Positions 1 to 9,199 of a DNA stretch of 64,000 nucleotides are shown here, piece by piece. The translations under genes were made by a program, and so were the position numbers. Where the stretch lies: positions 62,001-126,000 of the forward strand of contig NZ_LIPV01000002.1 of NCBI RefSeq assembly GCF_001418255.1, given 5' to 3'. The notes under the pieces are model-generated. The model was not told the origin of the DNA, made no database searches, and saw only the letters and a program-made list of their open reading frames with translations. This DNA comes from Thiomonas bhubaneswarensis (lineage in GTDB: Bacteria; Pseudomonadota; Gammaproteobacteria; Burkholderiales; Burkholderiaceae_C). The first letter of the stretch is position 1; every line of letters begins with the position of its first letter.

Positions 1-329
1 TGAATCTCGATTACCTTTCGCTCGGCGGCTTTGATGCGCTCGGGGGCTACCGCGAAGGGCAGCTCATCGGCAACTATCTGATCTATGGCCGCATCGGGTA
101 CCGCTACGAACTCATCACGCCCGGCCTGTTCGGCGGCGCTGCTTACCTCGGTCTGGCCTATGAACGCGGCAACACCTGGGCGCAGCGCAGCCAGGTCAGC
201 CTGGGCGATCTGCGCTCGAGCACCAGCGTTTATCTGGGCACCGACACGCCGCTGGGCCCGGTGTATTTCGGCTTCGGCAAGGCACCGGGCCAGAAGATCA
301 ACTTCTATCTCACGCTGGGTCGGCCTTGA
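1..329 (+). CDS. C-terminal end of an outer-membrane beta-barrel protein (patatin/PlpD or BamA-like), partial
   Basis: The frame is open from the left edge to a TGA at 327-329, so only about 108 C-terminal residues are visible. They alternate polar and hydrophobic residues like barrel strands, with repeated Gly-aromatic pairs and a closing segment reading DTPLGPVYFGFGKA then NFYLTLGRP. That ending resembles the surface-antigen (BamA-type) barrel fused to patatin-like phospholipases such as PlpD, but the catalytic part lies outside the window, so the family call is inference. The 3' end overlaps the convergent engB gene by 20 bp, leaving no room for a terminator between them. Confidence 0.5.
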   Translation, partial: NLDYLSLGGFDALGGYREGQLIGNYLIYGRIGYRYELITPGLFGGAAYLGLAYERGNTWAQRSQVSLGDLRSSTSVYLGTDTPLGPVYFGFGKAPGQKINFYLTLGRP

Positions 330-1032
330 TGTCGTGCGCTTCGTCGTGCGAGTGGCGCACCGCGTCTTCGAGCCAGCTTTCGATCAGTTGTGAAGCGGTT
401 TCGATGCCCGACAGCCGCGTGGCCGAAAACAGTTGCAGCGAGATCGGCGCCGTCATGCCCACCGCCTGCGCATGCTGCGCGAGTTGATCGCGCGCGGCCT
501 GCGCTGCTCGTTGCCCCTCTTGCCGATTGAGCTTGTCGGCCTTGGTCAGCAGCACATGCAGCGGCACGCTCGCCGGGGCCATGAATTCCAGCAGGCTCAG
601 ATCGATGTCGGTCAGACCCAGGCGCGAATCCGCCAGCAAGATCAGGCCGACCAGCGGCCCGCGTTCGGCCAGATACTGGGCCAGAAACAATTGCCAGCGC
701 TTCTTGTCGGCCTTGCCCACGGCGGCATAGCCGTAGCCCGGCAGATCGACCAGCAGGCCGCTGGGATGCTCCTTCGGCCCCACTGCGAAAAAATTGATGT
801 GCTGGGTGCGACCGGGCGTTTTGGAGGCAAACGCCAGTTGACGCTGCTGGCACAGGGTGTTGATCGCGGTGGACTTGCCGGCGTTGGAGCGGCCGACGAA
901 GGCGATCTCCGGCAGACCCGTGACCGGCAGATTGTCCATGGCCGAGCTCGTCACCATGAACCTTGCGCTGTGCAGCAGCGGACTGAAGCGCACCGGCGCT
1001 GCCGACCTGCTGGAATTCCCTATATTCGCCAT
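310..1032 (-). CDS. engB: Ribosome biogenesis GTP-binding protein EngB/YsxC/YihA
   Basis: A 240-residue small GTPase of the TrmE-Era-EngA-EngB superfamily, needed for late 50S ribosomal subunit assembly. The P-loop GRSNAGKS is at residues 47-54, the G3 box DLPG at 96-99 followed by YGYA, the G4 box TKAD at 163-166 and the G5 SAT at 203-205. The N-terminal extension before the G domain is about 40 residues, so a later start (for example M26 or M32) is possible. It is divergent from the cytochrome c4 gene, a common betaproteobacterial arrangement, and its last 20 bp overlap the convergent barrel gene. Confidence 0.93.
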   Translation of the reverse strand: MANIGNSSRSAAPVRFSPLLHSARFMVTSSAMDNLPVTGLPEIAFVGRSNAGKSTAINTLCQQRQLAFASKTPGRTQHINFFAVGPKEHPSGLLVDLPGYGYAAVGKADKKRWQLFLAQYLAERGPLVGLILLADSRLGLTDIDLSLLEFMAPASVPLHVLLTKADKLNRQEGQRAAQAARDQLAQHAQAVGMTAPISLQLFSATRLSGIETASQLIESWLEDAVRHSHDEAHDIKADPA

Positions 1033-1150
1033 GACTTATGTATCGTTAGGATGCGCCAACTCATGAAAACAAGCTGGCCGGGGCGCAGCGTTGGGCTGTG
1101 CTCATGCCGGAGTCCGAGCCGCGCGGCGCAGTGCACGCAGTGCATTGTCG

Positions 1151-1183
1151 CTGTTTGTTCACTGTTTGCTTACTGTTTGCTCT
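1151..1183. repeat. Three tandem 11-bp direct repeats upstream of the cytochrome c4 gene
   Basis: CTGTTTGTTCA, CTGTTTGCTTA and CTGTTTGCTCT follow each other head to tail at 1151, 1162 and 1173. The period is about one helical turn and all copies lie in the engB/cytochrome c4 intergenic region. They could be stacked protein-binding half-sites or simple slippage; no function is assigned. Confidence 0.6.
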
Positions 1184-1234
1184 TTGCGGCCTCCTTTCTG
1201 ATGGATTGCCTTCATGCCTACCCCTAAGGTCGAT

Positions 1235-1930
1235 ATGCGTGTTGCCCTGATCGCTGCTGGCTTGCTGCTGGCTTCTGCCCCATCCTGGAGCGCAGAAACA
1301 CCGGCTGCCCCGGCATCGAGTGTGATGGAAAGCTCGTTCCCGGCGCCGACAGCGGCGCAGCTTCAGGCCGGCGCCAAGGTGGCGCAGACTTGCGCGGCCT
1401 GCCACGGCCTCGACGGCAACGCGACGTCCACCGAGTTTCCCAAGCTGGCGGGGCAGCACGCCGACTATCTCGTCAAGCAACTGCACGACTATCGCGTCGC
1501 CAAGGGCGCCAACCACCCGGCGCGCATCAACGCCATCATGAACGGCATGGCCGCGACGCTCACCGACGCGCAGATTCGCGATGTGGCGCTCTATTACAGC
1601 CGCCAGACCTTCAAGCCCGGCGTGACGTTTGCCGACAAGAAAGATCTCAAACTCGGCCGGTCGATCTGGATGGCCGGCATTCCTGACCGTGCGGTGCCCG
1701 CCTGTGTCTCCTGCCACGGGCCTGGAGGCGCGGGCATGCCTTCGCGCTATCCCCGTATCGGTGGGCAATGGCAGGGCTATCTGGAAACCGAGCTGCAGAT
1801 GTTCCGCAATGATCGCCGCACCAACAGCCCGGAAATGCACGACATCGCCTCGCGCATGACGGACCAGCAAATTGCCGCCGTGGCCGACTATGCGGCCGGT
1901 TTGCGGGCGCACTACGGCATGCCGCGCTGA
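1235..1930 (+). CDS. Dihaem cytochrome c4
   Basis: A periplasmic or membrane-associated dihaem c-type cytochrome that passes electrons to terminal oxidases. From this start the protein is 231 aa with a short signal peptide ending near SWSA|E, and haem motifs CAACH at 53-57 and CVSCH at 157-161 in two homologous halves. The start at 1235 is preferred because AAGG lies 5 nt upstream; an in-frame ATG at 1214 would add seven residues and has no visible ribosome site. It sits directly before resB and ccsA, which attach haem to such proteins. Confidence 0.92.
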   Translation: MRVALIAAGLLLASAPSWSAETPAAPASSVMESSFPAPTAAQLQAGAKVAQTCAACHGLDGNATSTEFPKLAGQHADYLVKQLHDYRVAKGANHPARINAIMNGMAATLTDAQIRDVALYYSRQTFKPGVTFADKKDLKLGRSIWMAGIPDRAVPACVSCHGPGGAGMPSRYPRIGGQWQGYLETELQMFRNDRRTNSPEMHDIASRMTDQQIAAVADYAAGLRAHYGMPR

Positions 1931-2308
1931 GTTGCCTCAAGGGATCGAGCGGCGATACGCACTGTTACCGGAACTTTCTTCGGCCCGGGCAGCTCTTTTC
2001 ACGGCAACACCCGCGTTCTTGGTGGGATGAAGTGCGGGGCTGAAGACCGCGCGGCGCTCAGTCGAGCAGCACTCCGACCCTGCCGCTCGCAAGCCGACAC
2101 CCAAGCCCCGGCCTGTGGAATGTCAAATTTGAGGTTTTGCTCTTTTGTTATAGTGGTTCGTTGATCTTTTCATGTTCCGGCGCCCGCCTTCAGCTGTGAT
2201 TTCAGTCCCTTGCAAGGGCGCTTCATGTCGGGCCGATTCCTTGCAGTTCGGTTCATCGTCTGCACATTTTTCTGCAAATCGTTCGCTCTGAACCGAGTTT
2301 CCCACCGT
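1931..2308. other. Intergenic region between cytochrome c4 and resB
   Basis: About 380 bp with no convincing gene and no clean hairpin terminator. The right part (about 2120-2190) is noticeably AT-richer than its surroundings and holds a TATAGT hexamer at 2149-2154 that could be a -10 element, though no good -35 lies 16-18 nt upstream. In-frame upstream starts for resB exist here, at 2210 and 2225. The one at 2225 has an AAGGG about 6 nt upstream, so part of this stretch may be coding. Confidence 0.4.
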
Positions 2309-4534
2309 ATGTCTGCCAACCCAACGCCCGTTCCCAACACCACTCTGAGCACCTCCGGCTGGGAATTGAAGCACGGTTCGCGAGCCTGGCGCGCCTTCAT
2401 CGAGCTGCTGTCGTCGATGCGTTTCGCCATCGCCCTGCTGGTGATCGTGGCCATTGCCAGCATCATCGGTACGGTCTTGACGCAGGGTCAGCCCTACAAC
2501 AACTACATCAACCAGTTCGGACCGTTCTGGGCCGAAGTGTTCCGCAAGTTCGAGCTCTACAACGTCTATTCCTCCTGGTGGTTTCTGCTGATCCTGACCT
2601 TTCTGGTCGTGTCCACCAGTCTTTGCCTGATCCGCAATACCCCCAAGATCATCACCGACCTGAAGACTTACAAGGAAGGCGTGCGCGAGCAGAGCATGCG
2701 TCACTTCCACGAGCGCGGCGAGGCGACGTTCACCGACGGTCGTGCCGCCACGGTAGCGCACCTGACCGGCGTGATGCGCAGCCATGGTTACAAGGTCAAG
2801 CTGCAGGAGCGGCCTGCTGCCCAGGAAGGTGCCGCAGCCTCCACCATGATCGCCGCCAAGAAAGGCGGGCTCAACCGCGTCGGCTATGTGCTGGCGCACG
2901 CCGCCTTCGTGCTGATCTGCGTGGGCGCGCTGTTCGACGGCGACATGATGATCAAGGCGCAGATGTGGATGTTCGGCAAGGAGCCGCTCAAGACCAATAT
3001 GCTGGTGTCGCAGGTGCCCGAGATCAACAAGCTGTCGGTGCACAACCCCACCTACCGCGGCAACCTGCAGATTCCCGATGGCGGTGAATCGAACATGGCG
3101 GTGCTGACCATGGGTGACGGCGTGCTGCTGCAGCCGCTGCCGTTTGAGATACACCTGAAAAAATTCAACATCGACTTTTACTCCACCGGCATGCCGCGGC
3201 TGTTTGCCAGCGACGTGGTCATCACCGATCCGCGCAACGGCAAGAGCTTCCCGGCCAAGATCGAGGTCAACCATCCGCTGACCTACGACGGCGTCACCAT
3301 CTTCCAGTCGGGCTTCGCCGATGGCGGCTCCGAGTTGTTTCTCAAGGCCTGGCCGATGCACGGCCCCAGCGACAAGACCTTCGATCTCACCGGCACCGTG
3401 GGCTCCGACCGTCAGCTCAGCAACGGGGCGCAAAGCCTGCAGGTCGAGTTCAGTGAACTGCGCGTCTTCAACGTGCAGGACATGAGCCCGGCGCAGACCA
3501 GCGGCATCAAGCCGAAGGACAAGTCATCCTTCATGTCGAGTTTCGATCAGCATCTCGGCGCCCCCGTGGCGGCCCCGGGCGAGCGCCATCTGCAGAACAT
3601 CGGCCCTGCGGTGATCTACAAGATTCGCGACGCCTCGGGTCAGGCGCACGAGTATTTCAACTACATGCTGCCCACCGAACTCAACGGCGAAAAGGTTTTC
3701 CTCGCCGGCGAGCGCGGCTCGCTGGACGCCGGGTACAAATACCTGAGAATCCCCGCCGACGGCAACGATTCCATCGACGGCTGGATGCGCTTCCGCGCCG
3801 CCCTGTTCAATCCGAAGGCGCGCGAGCAGGCCGCAGCGCAATATGTGTCGGCCACCCTGCCTCCCGATGCGACGGCCGAACTGAAAAGTCAACTGATGGT
3901 CACCGCGGGCCGGACGCTGGATATTTTTGCTGGCGAAATCCCCAACGATCCCAAGACCGGCAAACCGGTGGTGCAGGCCCCCGGTGGTCTGCCCGCGCTG
4001 GCGCAATATCTCGAAGCGGCAGTGCCTGAGGACAAGCAGCAGCAGGCCTCCGACGTGTTCGTGCGCATTCTGAATGGCACGCTCTGGCAGCTCTGGCAGA
4101 TCAGCCGCGAAAATCACGGCGAAAAGCCCGCGACGCAGGATGCGGCTCACGAGAAGTTCTTCGACTCGGCGGTGCTGGCCCTGTCCGACACCTTCTTCTA
4201 CCCCGCGCCGCTTTACCTGCAAATGACCAACTACAAGCAGGTGCAGGCCAGCATCTTCCAGGTGGCGCGTGCCCCTGGAAAGGTTGTGGTCTATACGGGC
4301 GCGGTCTTGCTCATTCTTGGCGTGTTTGCCATGCTTTACATCCGCGAGCGCCGAATTTGGTTCCTGGTGAAGGATCGCGCCGATGGCGGCAGCGACACCC
4401 TTATGGCCATGAGCACCAACCGCCGCACTCTGGAATACAAGAAGGAATTTGAAACACTGCGCGCAGCCAGTCTGGGCGTAGCATCACCCGACCCGACGCC
4501 CGACTCTCCCGCGCCGGACAATGCCTCGACCTGA
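2309..4534 (+). CDS. resB: Cytochrome c biogenesis protein ResB (System II, CcsB/Ccs1 type)
   Basis: About 741 aa from ATG 2309. ResB with CcsA forms the System II haem lyase that moves haem across the membrane and attaches it to apocytochrome CxxCH motifs. Three N-terminal membrane spans are visible (AIALLVIVAIASIIGTVL, SWWFLLILTFLVVSTSLCLI and VLAHAAFVLICVGALF), then a large periplasmic domain and a last span near the C-terminus (VVVYTGAVLLILGVFAMLYI). The 2309 start gives the usual N-terminus before the conserved SRAWRAFIELLSSMRFAI segment. The start at 2225 has a better Shine-Dalgarno but adds an atypical 28-residue leader. ccsA follows 13 bp downstream. Confidence 0.93.
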   Translation: MSANPTPVPNTTLSTSGWELKHGSRAWRAFIELLSSMRFAIALLVIVAIASIIGTVLTQGQPYNNYINQFGPFWAEVFRKFELYNVYSSWWFLLILTFLVVSTSLCLIRNTPKIITDLKTYKEGVREQSMRHFHERGEATFTDGRAATVAHLTGVMRSHGYKVKLQERPAAQEGAAASTMIAAKKGGLNRVGYVLAHAAFVLICVGALFDGDMMIKAQMWMFGKEPLKTNMLVSQVPEINKLSVHNPTYRGNLQIPDGGESNMAVLTMGDGVLLQPLPFEIHLKKFNIDFYSTGMPRLFASDVVITDPRNGKSFPAKIEVNHPLTYDGVTIFQSGFADGGSELFLKAWPMHGPSDKTFDLTGTVGSDRQLSNGAQSLQVEFSELRVFNVQDMSPAQTSGIKPKDKSSFMSSFDQHLGAPVAAPGERHLQNIGPAVIYKIRDASGQAHEYFNYMLPTELNGEKVFLAGERGSLDAGYKYLRIPADGNDSIDGWMRFRAALFNPKAREQAAAQYVSATLPPDATAELKSQLMVTAGRTLDIFAGEIPNDPKTGKPVVQAPGGLPALAQYLEAAVPEDKQQQASDVFVRILNGTLWQLWQISRENHGEKPATQDAAHEKFFDSAVLALSDTFFYPAPLYLQMTNYKQVQASIFQVARAPGKVVVYTGAVLLILGVFAMLYIRERRIWFLVKDRADGGSDTLMAMSTNRRTLEYKKEFETLRAASLGVASPDPTPDSPAPDNAST

Positions 4535-4547
4535 ATAGGGACCCGCC

Positions 4548-6014
4548 ATGGAACTTGCCAGCAAATCCCATAGCCTGCCACTGAACTCCAAGAGTTCGGA
4601 ACCCCCGCGCCAGAACGGCATCGGTGCATACCTGCGCCGACGCTCCGTCTACGACTGGATCTTTCTGCTGCTCATCGTCGGCGGAGATGCCTTTGTGCTG
4701 AGCCAGTATGGCCAGAACATGAATTACTACGTCAAGCTCATTTTCCTGGGCGCGACCACCACCCTGCTGTTCCTGGGCTGGGGCTGGACTGCGATCAAGA
4801 ATCTGGCGCTCGTGGTGGCCGGTCTGTCGCTCTTCGGCATCTGGCTGTATTACGGGCCGAACGGGCAGCCGGTTCTGGCGCGCAGCGAGCAGGTCTTCTT
4901 CCTCAAGTACTTCCTGGCCAGCCAGTCGGCAATTCTGTGGATGGCCTTCCTGCTGTTCCTCAGCACGGCGGCCTACTGGTTCGGAATGTTCACCGGCCCT
5001 GCGCAGAACACCGCGGTAGGTATGGCCTTGGCGACCGGTGGTGGCGGCGCGATCGCCGGTGGCGGTGACGGGGTGGTGCGCGATGCCAAGGGCTGGCAGT
5101 CCAACTTCGCGCAATACTTCGGCTCACGCTTGGCCTGGGTGGGCGTGACCATGGCGCTGGTCGGCACCATGATGCGCTGGTTCGAGAGCTACCAGATCGG
5201 CCCGGACATCGGCCATATTCCGCTGTCGAACCTGTACGAAGTGTTCGTGCTGTTCTCCTGGCTGACCACCATTCTGTATCTGTATTTCGAACAGAAATAC
5301 AAGACGCGCAGCATGGGTGCTTTTGCCATGCTGGTGGTCAGCGCGGCGGTGGGTTTCCTGCTGTGGTACAGCATGGTGCAGAACGCCTATGAAATCCAGC
5401 CGCTGGTGCCCGCACTGCAAAGCTGGTGGATGAAGCTGCACGTTCCGGCCAACTTCATCGGCTACGGCACCTTCGCCATCGCGGCCATGGTCGGCTTCGC
5501 CTACCTTATCAAGACCCATGCCCACGAAACCTCCTGGTGGAAGCTCACGCCGCTGTGGATCATCGGTTTCGTCATGTTCTTCGAGCCGCTGGTGTTCCGT
5601 CAGGGTGGTATTTCCGAATATTGGGGCGTGTTCGCCGGGGTCTCGGCGCTGATCGTCGGCGGCATTCTGTATGGTCGCCAACGCATCGCCGCGCACCTGC
5701 CCTCGCTCGAAGTGATGGACGACGTGATGTACAAGTCCATCGCCATCGGCTTCACCTTCTTCACCATCGCCACCATTCTGGGCGCGCTCTGGGCTGCCGA
5801 GGCCTGGGGCGGTTACTGGAGCTGGGACCCTAAGGAAACCTGGGCACTGATCGTCTGGCTGAACTACGCCGCCTGGCTGCACATGCGCCTGATCAAGGGT
5901 CTGCGGGGTCAGGTTGCCGCCTGGTGGGCTCTTACCGGCCTGCTGGTCACCACCTTCGCCTTCCTCGGCGTGAACATGTTCCTCTCGGGCCTGCATTCCT
6001 ACGGCAAGCTTTGA
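4548..6014 (+). CDS. ccsA: Cytochrome c biogenesis protein CcsA/ResC (System II haem-handling protein)
   Basis: A polytopic 488-aa membrane protein of the haem-handling protein superfamily. The hallmark WWD-type motif WGGYWSWDPKETW lies at about residues 420-432, next to conserved membrane histidines. An extra N-terminal region of about 150 residues with several spans precedes the CcsA core. It partners ResB in haem export and covalent attachment, and the two genes form an operon, probably with the upstream cytochrome c4. A strong terminator follows. Confidence 0.94.
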   Translation: MELASKSHSLPLNSKSSEPPRQNGIGAYLRRRSVYDWIFLLLIVGGDAFVLSQYGQNMNYYVKLIFLGATTTLLFLGWGWTAIKNLALVVAGLSLFGIWLYYGPNGQPVLARSEQVFFLKYFLASQSAILWMAFLLFLSTAAYWFGMFTGPAQNTAVGMALATGGGGAIAGGGDGVVRDAKGWQSNFAQYFGSRLAWVGVTMALVGTMMRWFESYQIGPDIGHIPLSNLYEVFVLFSWLTTILYLYFEQKYKTRSMGAFAMLVVSAAVGFLLWYSMVQNAYEIQPLVPALQSWWMKLHVPANFIGYGTFAIAAMVGFAYLIKTHAHETSWWKLTPLWIIGFVMFFEPLVFRQGGISEYWGVFAGVSALIVGGILYGRQRIAAHLPSLEVMDDVMYKSIAIGFTFFTIATILGALWAAEAWGGYWSWDPKETWALIVWLNYAAWLHMRLIKGLRGQVAAWWALTGLLVTTFAFLGVNMFLSGLHSYGKL

Positions 6015-6030
6015 GTTCATGGGATGACGG

Positions 6031-6057
6031 AAAAAGGCCCTTCGGGGCCTTTTTTTG
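6031..6057 (+). terminator. Rho-independent terminator after ccsA
   Basis: AAAAAGGCCC at 6031-6040, a TTCG tetraloop and GGGCCTTTTT form a perfect stem running straight into a run of T residues. It lies 17 bp after the ccsA stop and ends the cytochrome c4-resB-ccsA unit. The UUCG loop closed by C-G is an unusually stable tetraloop. Confidence 0.92.
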
Positions 6058-6204
6058 TGGCGCGAAGTCCCTCTGCTCATCCGGGTTGGCGTTGCGCTGT
6101 AAGGTTTGGCCTGCTGTGCCGACTACCTTAGGCAGCGATGGAATAACGCTGATCGTCGTTCCGTCGATAGGCTGGCAAGGCCGCACTCTCCGCAGGAGCA
6201 AGTT

Positions 6205-7215
6205 ATGAGCAAGCGACAGGATCAAGGCTTCGAACATCCGACCTCTTCGGACATCACGCCGAAGGAAATCTACAAGGACCGCCGTCACTTTCTGGCGGCC
6301 GCCGGTATCGGTGCGGCCGCTGGCGTGGCCGCGCTGACGGCGCATCATGCGCAGGCCACGTCGGCAGGCGGTGGTCAACCCGCGCCGGGCAAACTGCAGG
6401 CCCTGGCCTCGCGCAAGAACAGCGCACTGTCCACCACGCAGACGCCCACGCCGTACAAGGACATCACGACCTACAACAATTTCTACGAATTCGGCACCAG
6501 CAAGAGCGATCCGTCGCAGAACGCCGGCAGCCTGAAAACCCGGCCGTGGACGGTGGTGGTGGAAGGCGAGGTGAACAAGCCGCGCACCTTCGGCATCGAC
6601 GATCTGCTCAAACTCGCGCCGATGGAAGAGCGCATCTATCGCCACCGCTGCGTCGAAGGCTGGGCCATGGTGGTGCCGTGGCTGGGTTATTCGTTCTCGC
6701 ACCTACTCAAGGCGGTCGAGCCCACGGGCAACGCCAAGTACGTCGAATACATCACCCTGCTCGACCCGGCGGAAATGCCGGGGCAGAACGACCCGATCCT
6801 GCAATGGCCCTACCTCGAAGGTCTGCGCATGGACGAAGCGATGCACCCGCTCACCCTGCTGACCTTCGGGCTGTACGGCGAAGTGCTGCCGAACCAGGAC
6901 GGCGCGCCGATGCGCATGGTCATCCCGTGGAAATACGGCTTCAAGGGCGGCAAGTCCATCGTCAAGATCCGGCTGGTGGAAAAGCAGCCCATCACCTCTT
7001 GGATGCGCGCTGTGCCGCAGTGGTACGGCTTTTATTCCAACGTCAACCCCGATGTGAGCCCGCAGAACTGGAGCCAGGCGAACGAGCGTCTGATCGGCCA
7101 GGGCGGCGCCTTTGGCGGCTTGTTTTCGCCGCGCGTGCCCACGCAGATGTTCAATGGCTACGGCGCGCAGGTTGCGAGTCTGTATCAGGGCATGAACCTG
7201 ACCAAGTTCTTCTGA
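6205..7215 (+). CDS. msrP: Protein-methionine-sulfoxide reductase catalytic subunit MsrP
   Basis: A periplasmic molybdopterin enzyme (YedY family, sulfite-oxidase fold) that repairs oxidised methionines in envelope proteins using electrons from MsrQ. From ATG 6205 it is 336 aa; an AGGAG at 6194-6198 fixes this start. A Tat signal with the twin-arginine motif RRHFLAA is at residues 26-32. The Mo-coordinating cysteine is Cys149 in the context YRHRCVEGWAM, the family signature. msrQ starts 2 bp after its stop, so the pair is translated as one unit. Confidence 0.95.
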   Translation: MSKRQDQGFEHPTSSDITPKEIYKDRRHFLAAAGIGAAAGVAALTAHHAQATSAGGGQPAPGKLQALASRKNSALSTTQTPTPYKDITTYNNFYEFGTSKSDPSQNAGSLKTRPWTVVVEGEVNKPRTFGIDDLLKLAPMEERIYRHRCVEGWAMVVPWLGYSFSHLLKAVEPTGNAKYVEYITLLDPAEMPGQNDPILQWPYLEGLRMDEAMHPLTLLTFGLYGEVLPNQDGAPMRMVIPWKYGFKGGKSIVKIRLVEKQPITSWMRAVPQWYGFYSNVNPDVSPQNWSQANERLIGQGGAFGGLFSPRVPTQMFNGYGAQVASLYQGMNLTKFF

Positions 7216-7217
7216 TC

Positions 7218-7907
7218 ATGGGCACGTCACTGTCATGGCCGCGTCGGCTGTTGCGCGTCCGCGCGGCCAAGCCGCTGATTTTCTTGCTGTGCCTGCTGCC
7301 GTTTGCGGGCCTGTTCTGGCGCGGCTGGACCAACAATCTCGGCCCCAACCCTGAACAGACCGTGATCTGGACTACCGGTCTGTGGGCCTTGCGCCTGCTG
7401 CTGATTACCCTGGCCGTCACCCCGTTGCGCAAGCTGACCGGCTGGGCCGAGCTGGCGCGGTTTCGGCGGATGTTCGGTCTGTTCGTGTTTTTCTACGCGC
7501 TGCTGCACTTCACCGCGTGGCTCGGTCTAGTCAACGGTTTCAGTATCGACATGGCGGCGCGCGACATTGTCAAACACCCTTTCGTGCTGGCGGGCATGAC
7601 GGCCCTGCTGTTGATGACGCCGCTGGCGCTGACCTCGACCAACGGCATGATCAAGCGGCTCGGCGCCCGTCGCTGGCAGGCTCTGCATCGTCTGGTGTAT
7701 GTAGTCGGCGCCGTCGCGGTGTTCCACTTCTGGTGGGGCAAACTGGCCAAGAACAACACCGCCAGCCCGACGGTCTACGCCGTCATACTTGCCGTGCTGC
7801 TCGGCCTGCGGCTGCGGTGGGCGTGGCGTGCTGCGCAGGCGCGCCGGGCCTCATTGCAGGGCGAGCGAGCTGCCGACGATCAGGGCAAGAGCCGTTCGCT
7901 GGCGTAG
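7218..7907 (+). CDS. msrQ: Haem-binding membrane subunit MsrQ
   Basis: A 229-aa integral membrane protein of the ferric-reductase-like family (YedZ) with about six spans and conserved histidines (for example in FFYALLHF, ALHRLVYV and AVAVFHFWW). It carries electrons from the quinone pool or flavin reductase to MsrP. Its ATG is 2 bp after the msrP stop. The 3' end overlaps the convergent lysA by 28 bp. Confidence 0.94.
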   Translation: MGTSLSWPRRLLRVRAAKPLIFLLCLLPFAGLFWRGWTNNLGPNPEQTVIWTTGLWALRLLLITLAVTPLRKLTGWAELARFRRMFGLFVFFYALLHFTAWLGLVNGFSIDMAARDIVKHPFVLAGMTALLLMTPLALTSTNGMIKRLGARRWQALHRLVYVVGAVAVFHFWWGKLAKNNTASPTVYAVILAVLLGLRLRWAWRAAQARRASLQGERAADDQGKSRSLA

Positions 7908-9172
7908 AGCTGTTCGACCGTCTCGCGCGGGCGGATCAGCGTGGTGCTGGCACCCTCGACCATGACTTCGGCGGGACGACCGCGGCTGTTGTAGTTGGAC
8001 GCCATCACCATGCCGTAGGCACCGCTCGACAGCACGGCCAGCAGATCGCCTTCCTCCAGGACCAGGGCGCGGTCGCGCGCCAGCCAGTCGGCCGATTCGC
8101 AGACGGGGCCGACGAGGTCGTACTTCAGCGCGTTGCCCTCGCGGCGTTCGGCCGGGACTACCATCTGCTCTGCGGCATAAAGGGCAGGGCGGATGAGATC
8201 ATTCATGCCGGCATCCACCACGGCGAAATGCTTGGCGGGGGTGGACTTGAGGAACAGGGTGCGCGTGAGCAACACGCCGGCATTGCCGACGATGGAGCGG
8301 CCGGGTTCGATCATTACGGTGCGATGGCCGAAGCCCCGTGAGACCATGCGCGCGAGCAGAGGCTGCAGCCACTGCTGCGGCGTGGGCGGTGTCTCGTCGG
8401 TGTAGCGGATGCCCAGGCCGCCGCCCAGATCGATGTGCTCGATTTTGGCGCCCCTGCGTTCGATGTCTTCGACCAGATCCAGCACCTTGTCGAGGGCATC
8501 GAGGTAGGGCTCGACGGTCGTGATCTGCGAGCCGATGTGGCTGGCAATGCCCACCAGCTTGACGTGACCCATCTGCGCGGTCTGCAACGCCAGCCGCGTG
8601 GCCTGGTCTTGCGAGATGCCGAACTTGTTGGTCTTCAGCCCGGTGGAGATGTAAGGGTGTGTGCCGGCATCGACGTCGGGGTTCACGCGCAGGGCGACGC
8701 GGGCGACCTTGCCCGCCGCCTGGGCCACGCGATCGAGCGCGGCGAGTTCACTGGGCGACTCGACGTTGAAGCATTCGACGCCGACGTCCAGCGCCAGGCG
8801 CATCTCTTCCGCCGTTTTGCCCACGCCCGAAAACACCACCTTGGCGGCATCGCCTCCTGCAGCCAGCACTCGCTTGAGTTCTCCGCCCGAGACGATGTCG
8901 AAGCCCCAGCCCAGGCGGGCGAGCAGTTGCAGCACGGCCAGGGTGGAGTTGGCCTTCACCGCGTAGCGCAAGGCTACATGCACCGGGCTCGCAGCGGCGG
9001 CCTGGCTGTAGCGCTGCGCCGCTTCTTCGATCGCGGTGCGCGAATAGACGTAAGTCGGGGTGCCGAAGGCTTCGGCCACGCTGGATGCCGTCACCTGCTC
9101 GATCTGCAGGGTCGGGCCGTTGTAGGCGACGTGGGGATGTCCAGGCAGGTTGGGAAGGGTGATGGTCTTCAT
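7880..9172 (-). CDS. lysA: Diaminopimelate decarboxylase
   Basis: A 430-aa PLP enzyme of the alanine racemase-like fold III that converts meso-diaminopimelate to L-lysine, the last step of lysine synthesis. The PLP lysine is K73 in RYAVKANS. A glycine-rich phosphate-binding loop (LGGGLGIRY), the EPGRSIVGNAG segment and the CESADWLARDR motif near the C-terminus are all present. It is downstream of lptM on the minus strand, the classical yifL-lysA order, and converges on msrQ. Confidence 0.96.
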   Translation of the reverse strand: MKTITLPNLPGHPHVAYNGPTLQIEQVTASSVAEAFGTPTYVYSRTAIEEAAQRYSQAAAASPVHVALRYAVKANSTLAVLQLLARLGWGFDIVSGGELKRVLAAGGDAAKVVFSGVGKTAEEMRLALDVGVECFNVESPSELAALDRVAQAAGKVARVALRVNPDVDAGTHPYISTGLKTNKFGISQDQATRLALQTAQMGHVKLVGIASHIGSQITTVEPYLDALDKVLDLVEDIERRGAKIEHIDLGGGLGIRYTDETPPTPQQWLQPLLARMVSRGFGHRTVMIEPGRSIVGNAGVLLTRTLFLKSTPAKHFAVVDAGMNDLIRPALYAAEQMVVPAERREGNALKYDLVGPVCESADWLARDRALVLEEGDLLAVLSSGAYGMVMASNYNSRGRPAEVMVEGASTTLIRPRETVEQLYASERLLP

Positions 9173-9199
9173 CGCAGTGGAACAAGAGCGGTGGCGCGA

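Noticed and set aside
85-393. 102-aa plus-strand frame at the left edge
   Set aside because: It is out of frame with the barrel-encoding frame that ends at 329, and its translation is low-complexity; the other frame has clear beta-barrel periodicity.
2123-3433. 436-aa antisense frame over resB
   Set aside because: Same explanation: high-GC shadow of a well-supported gene.
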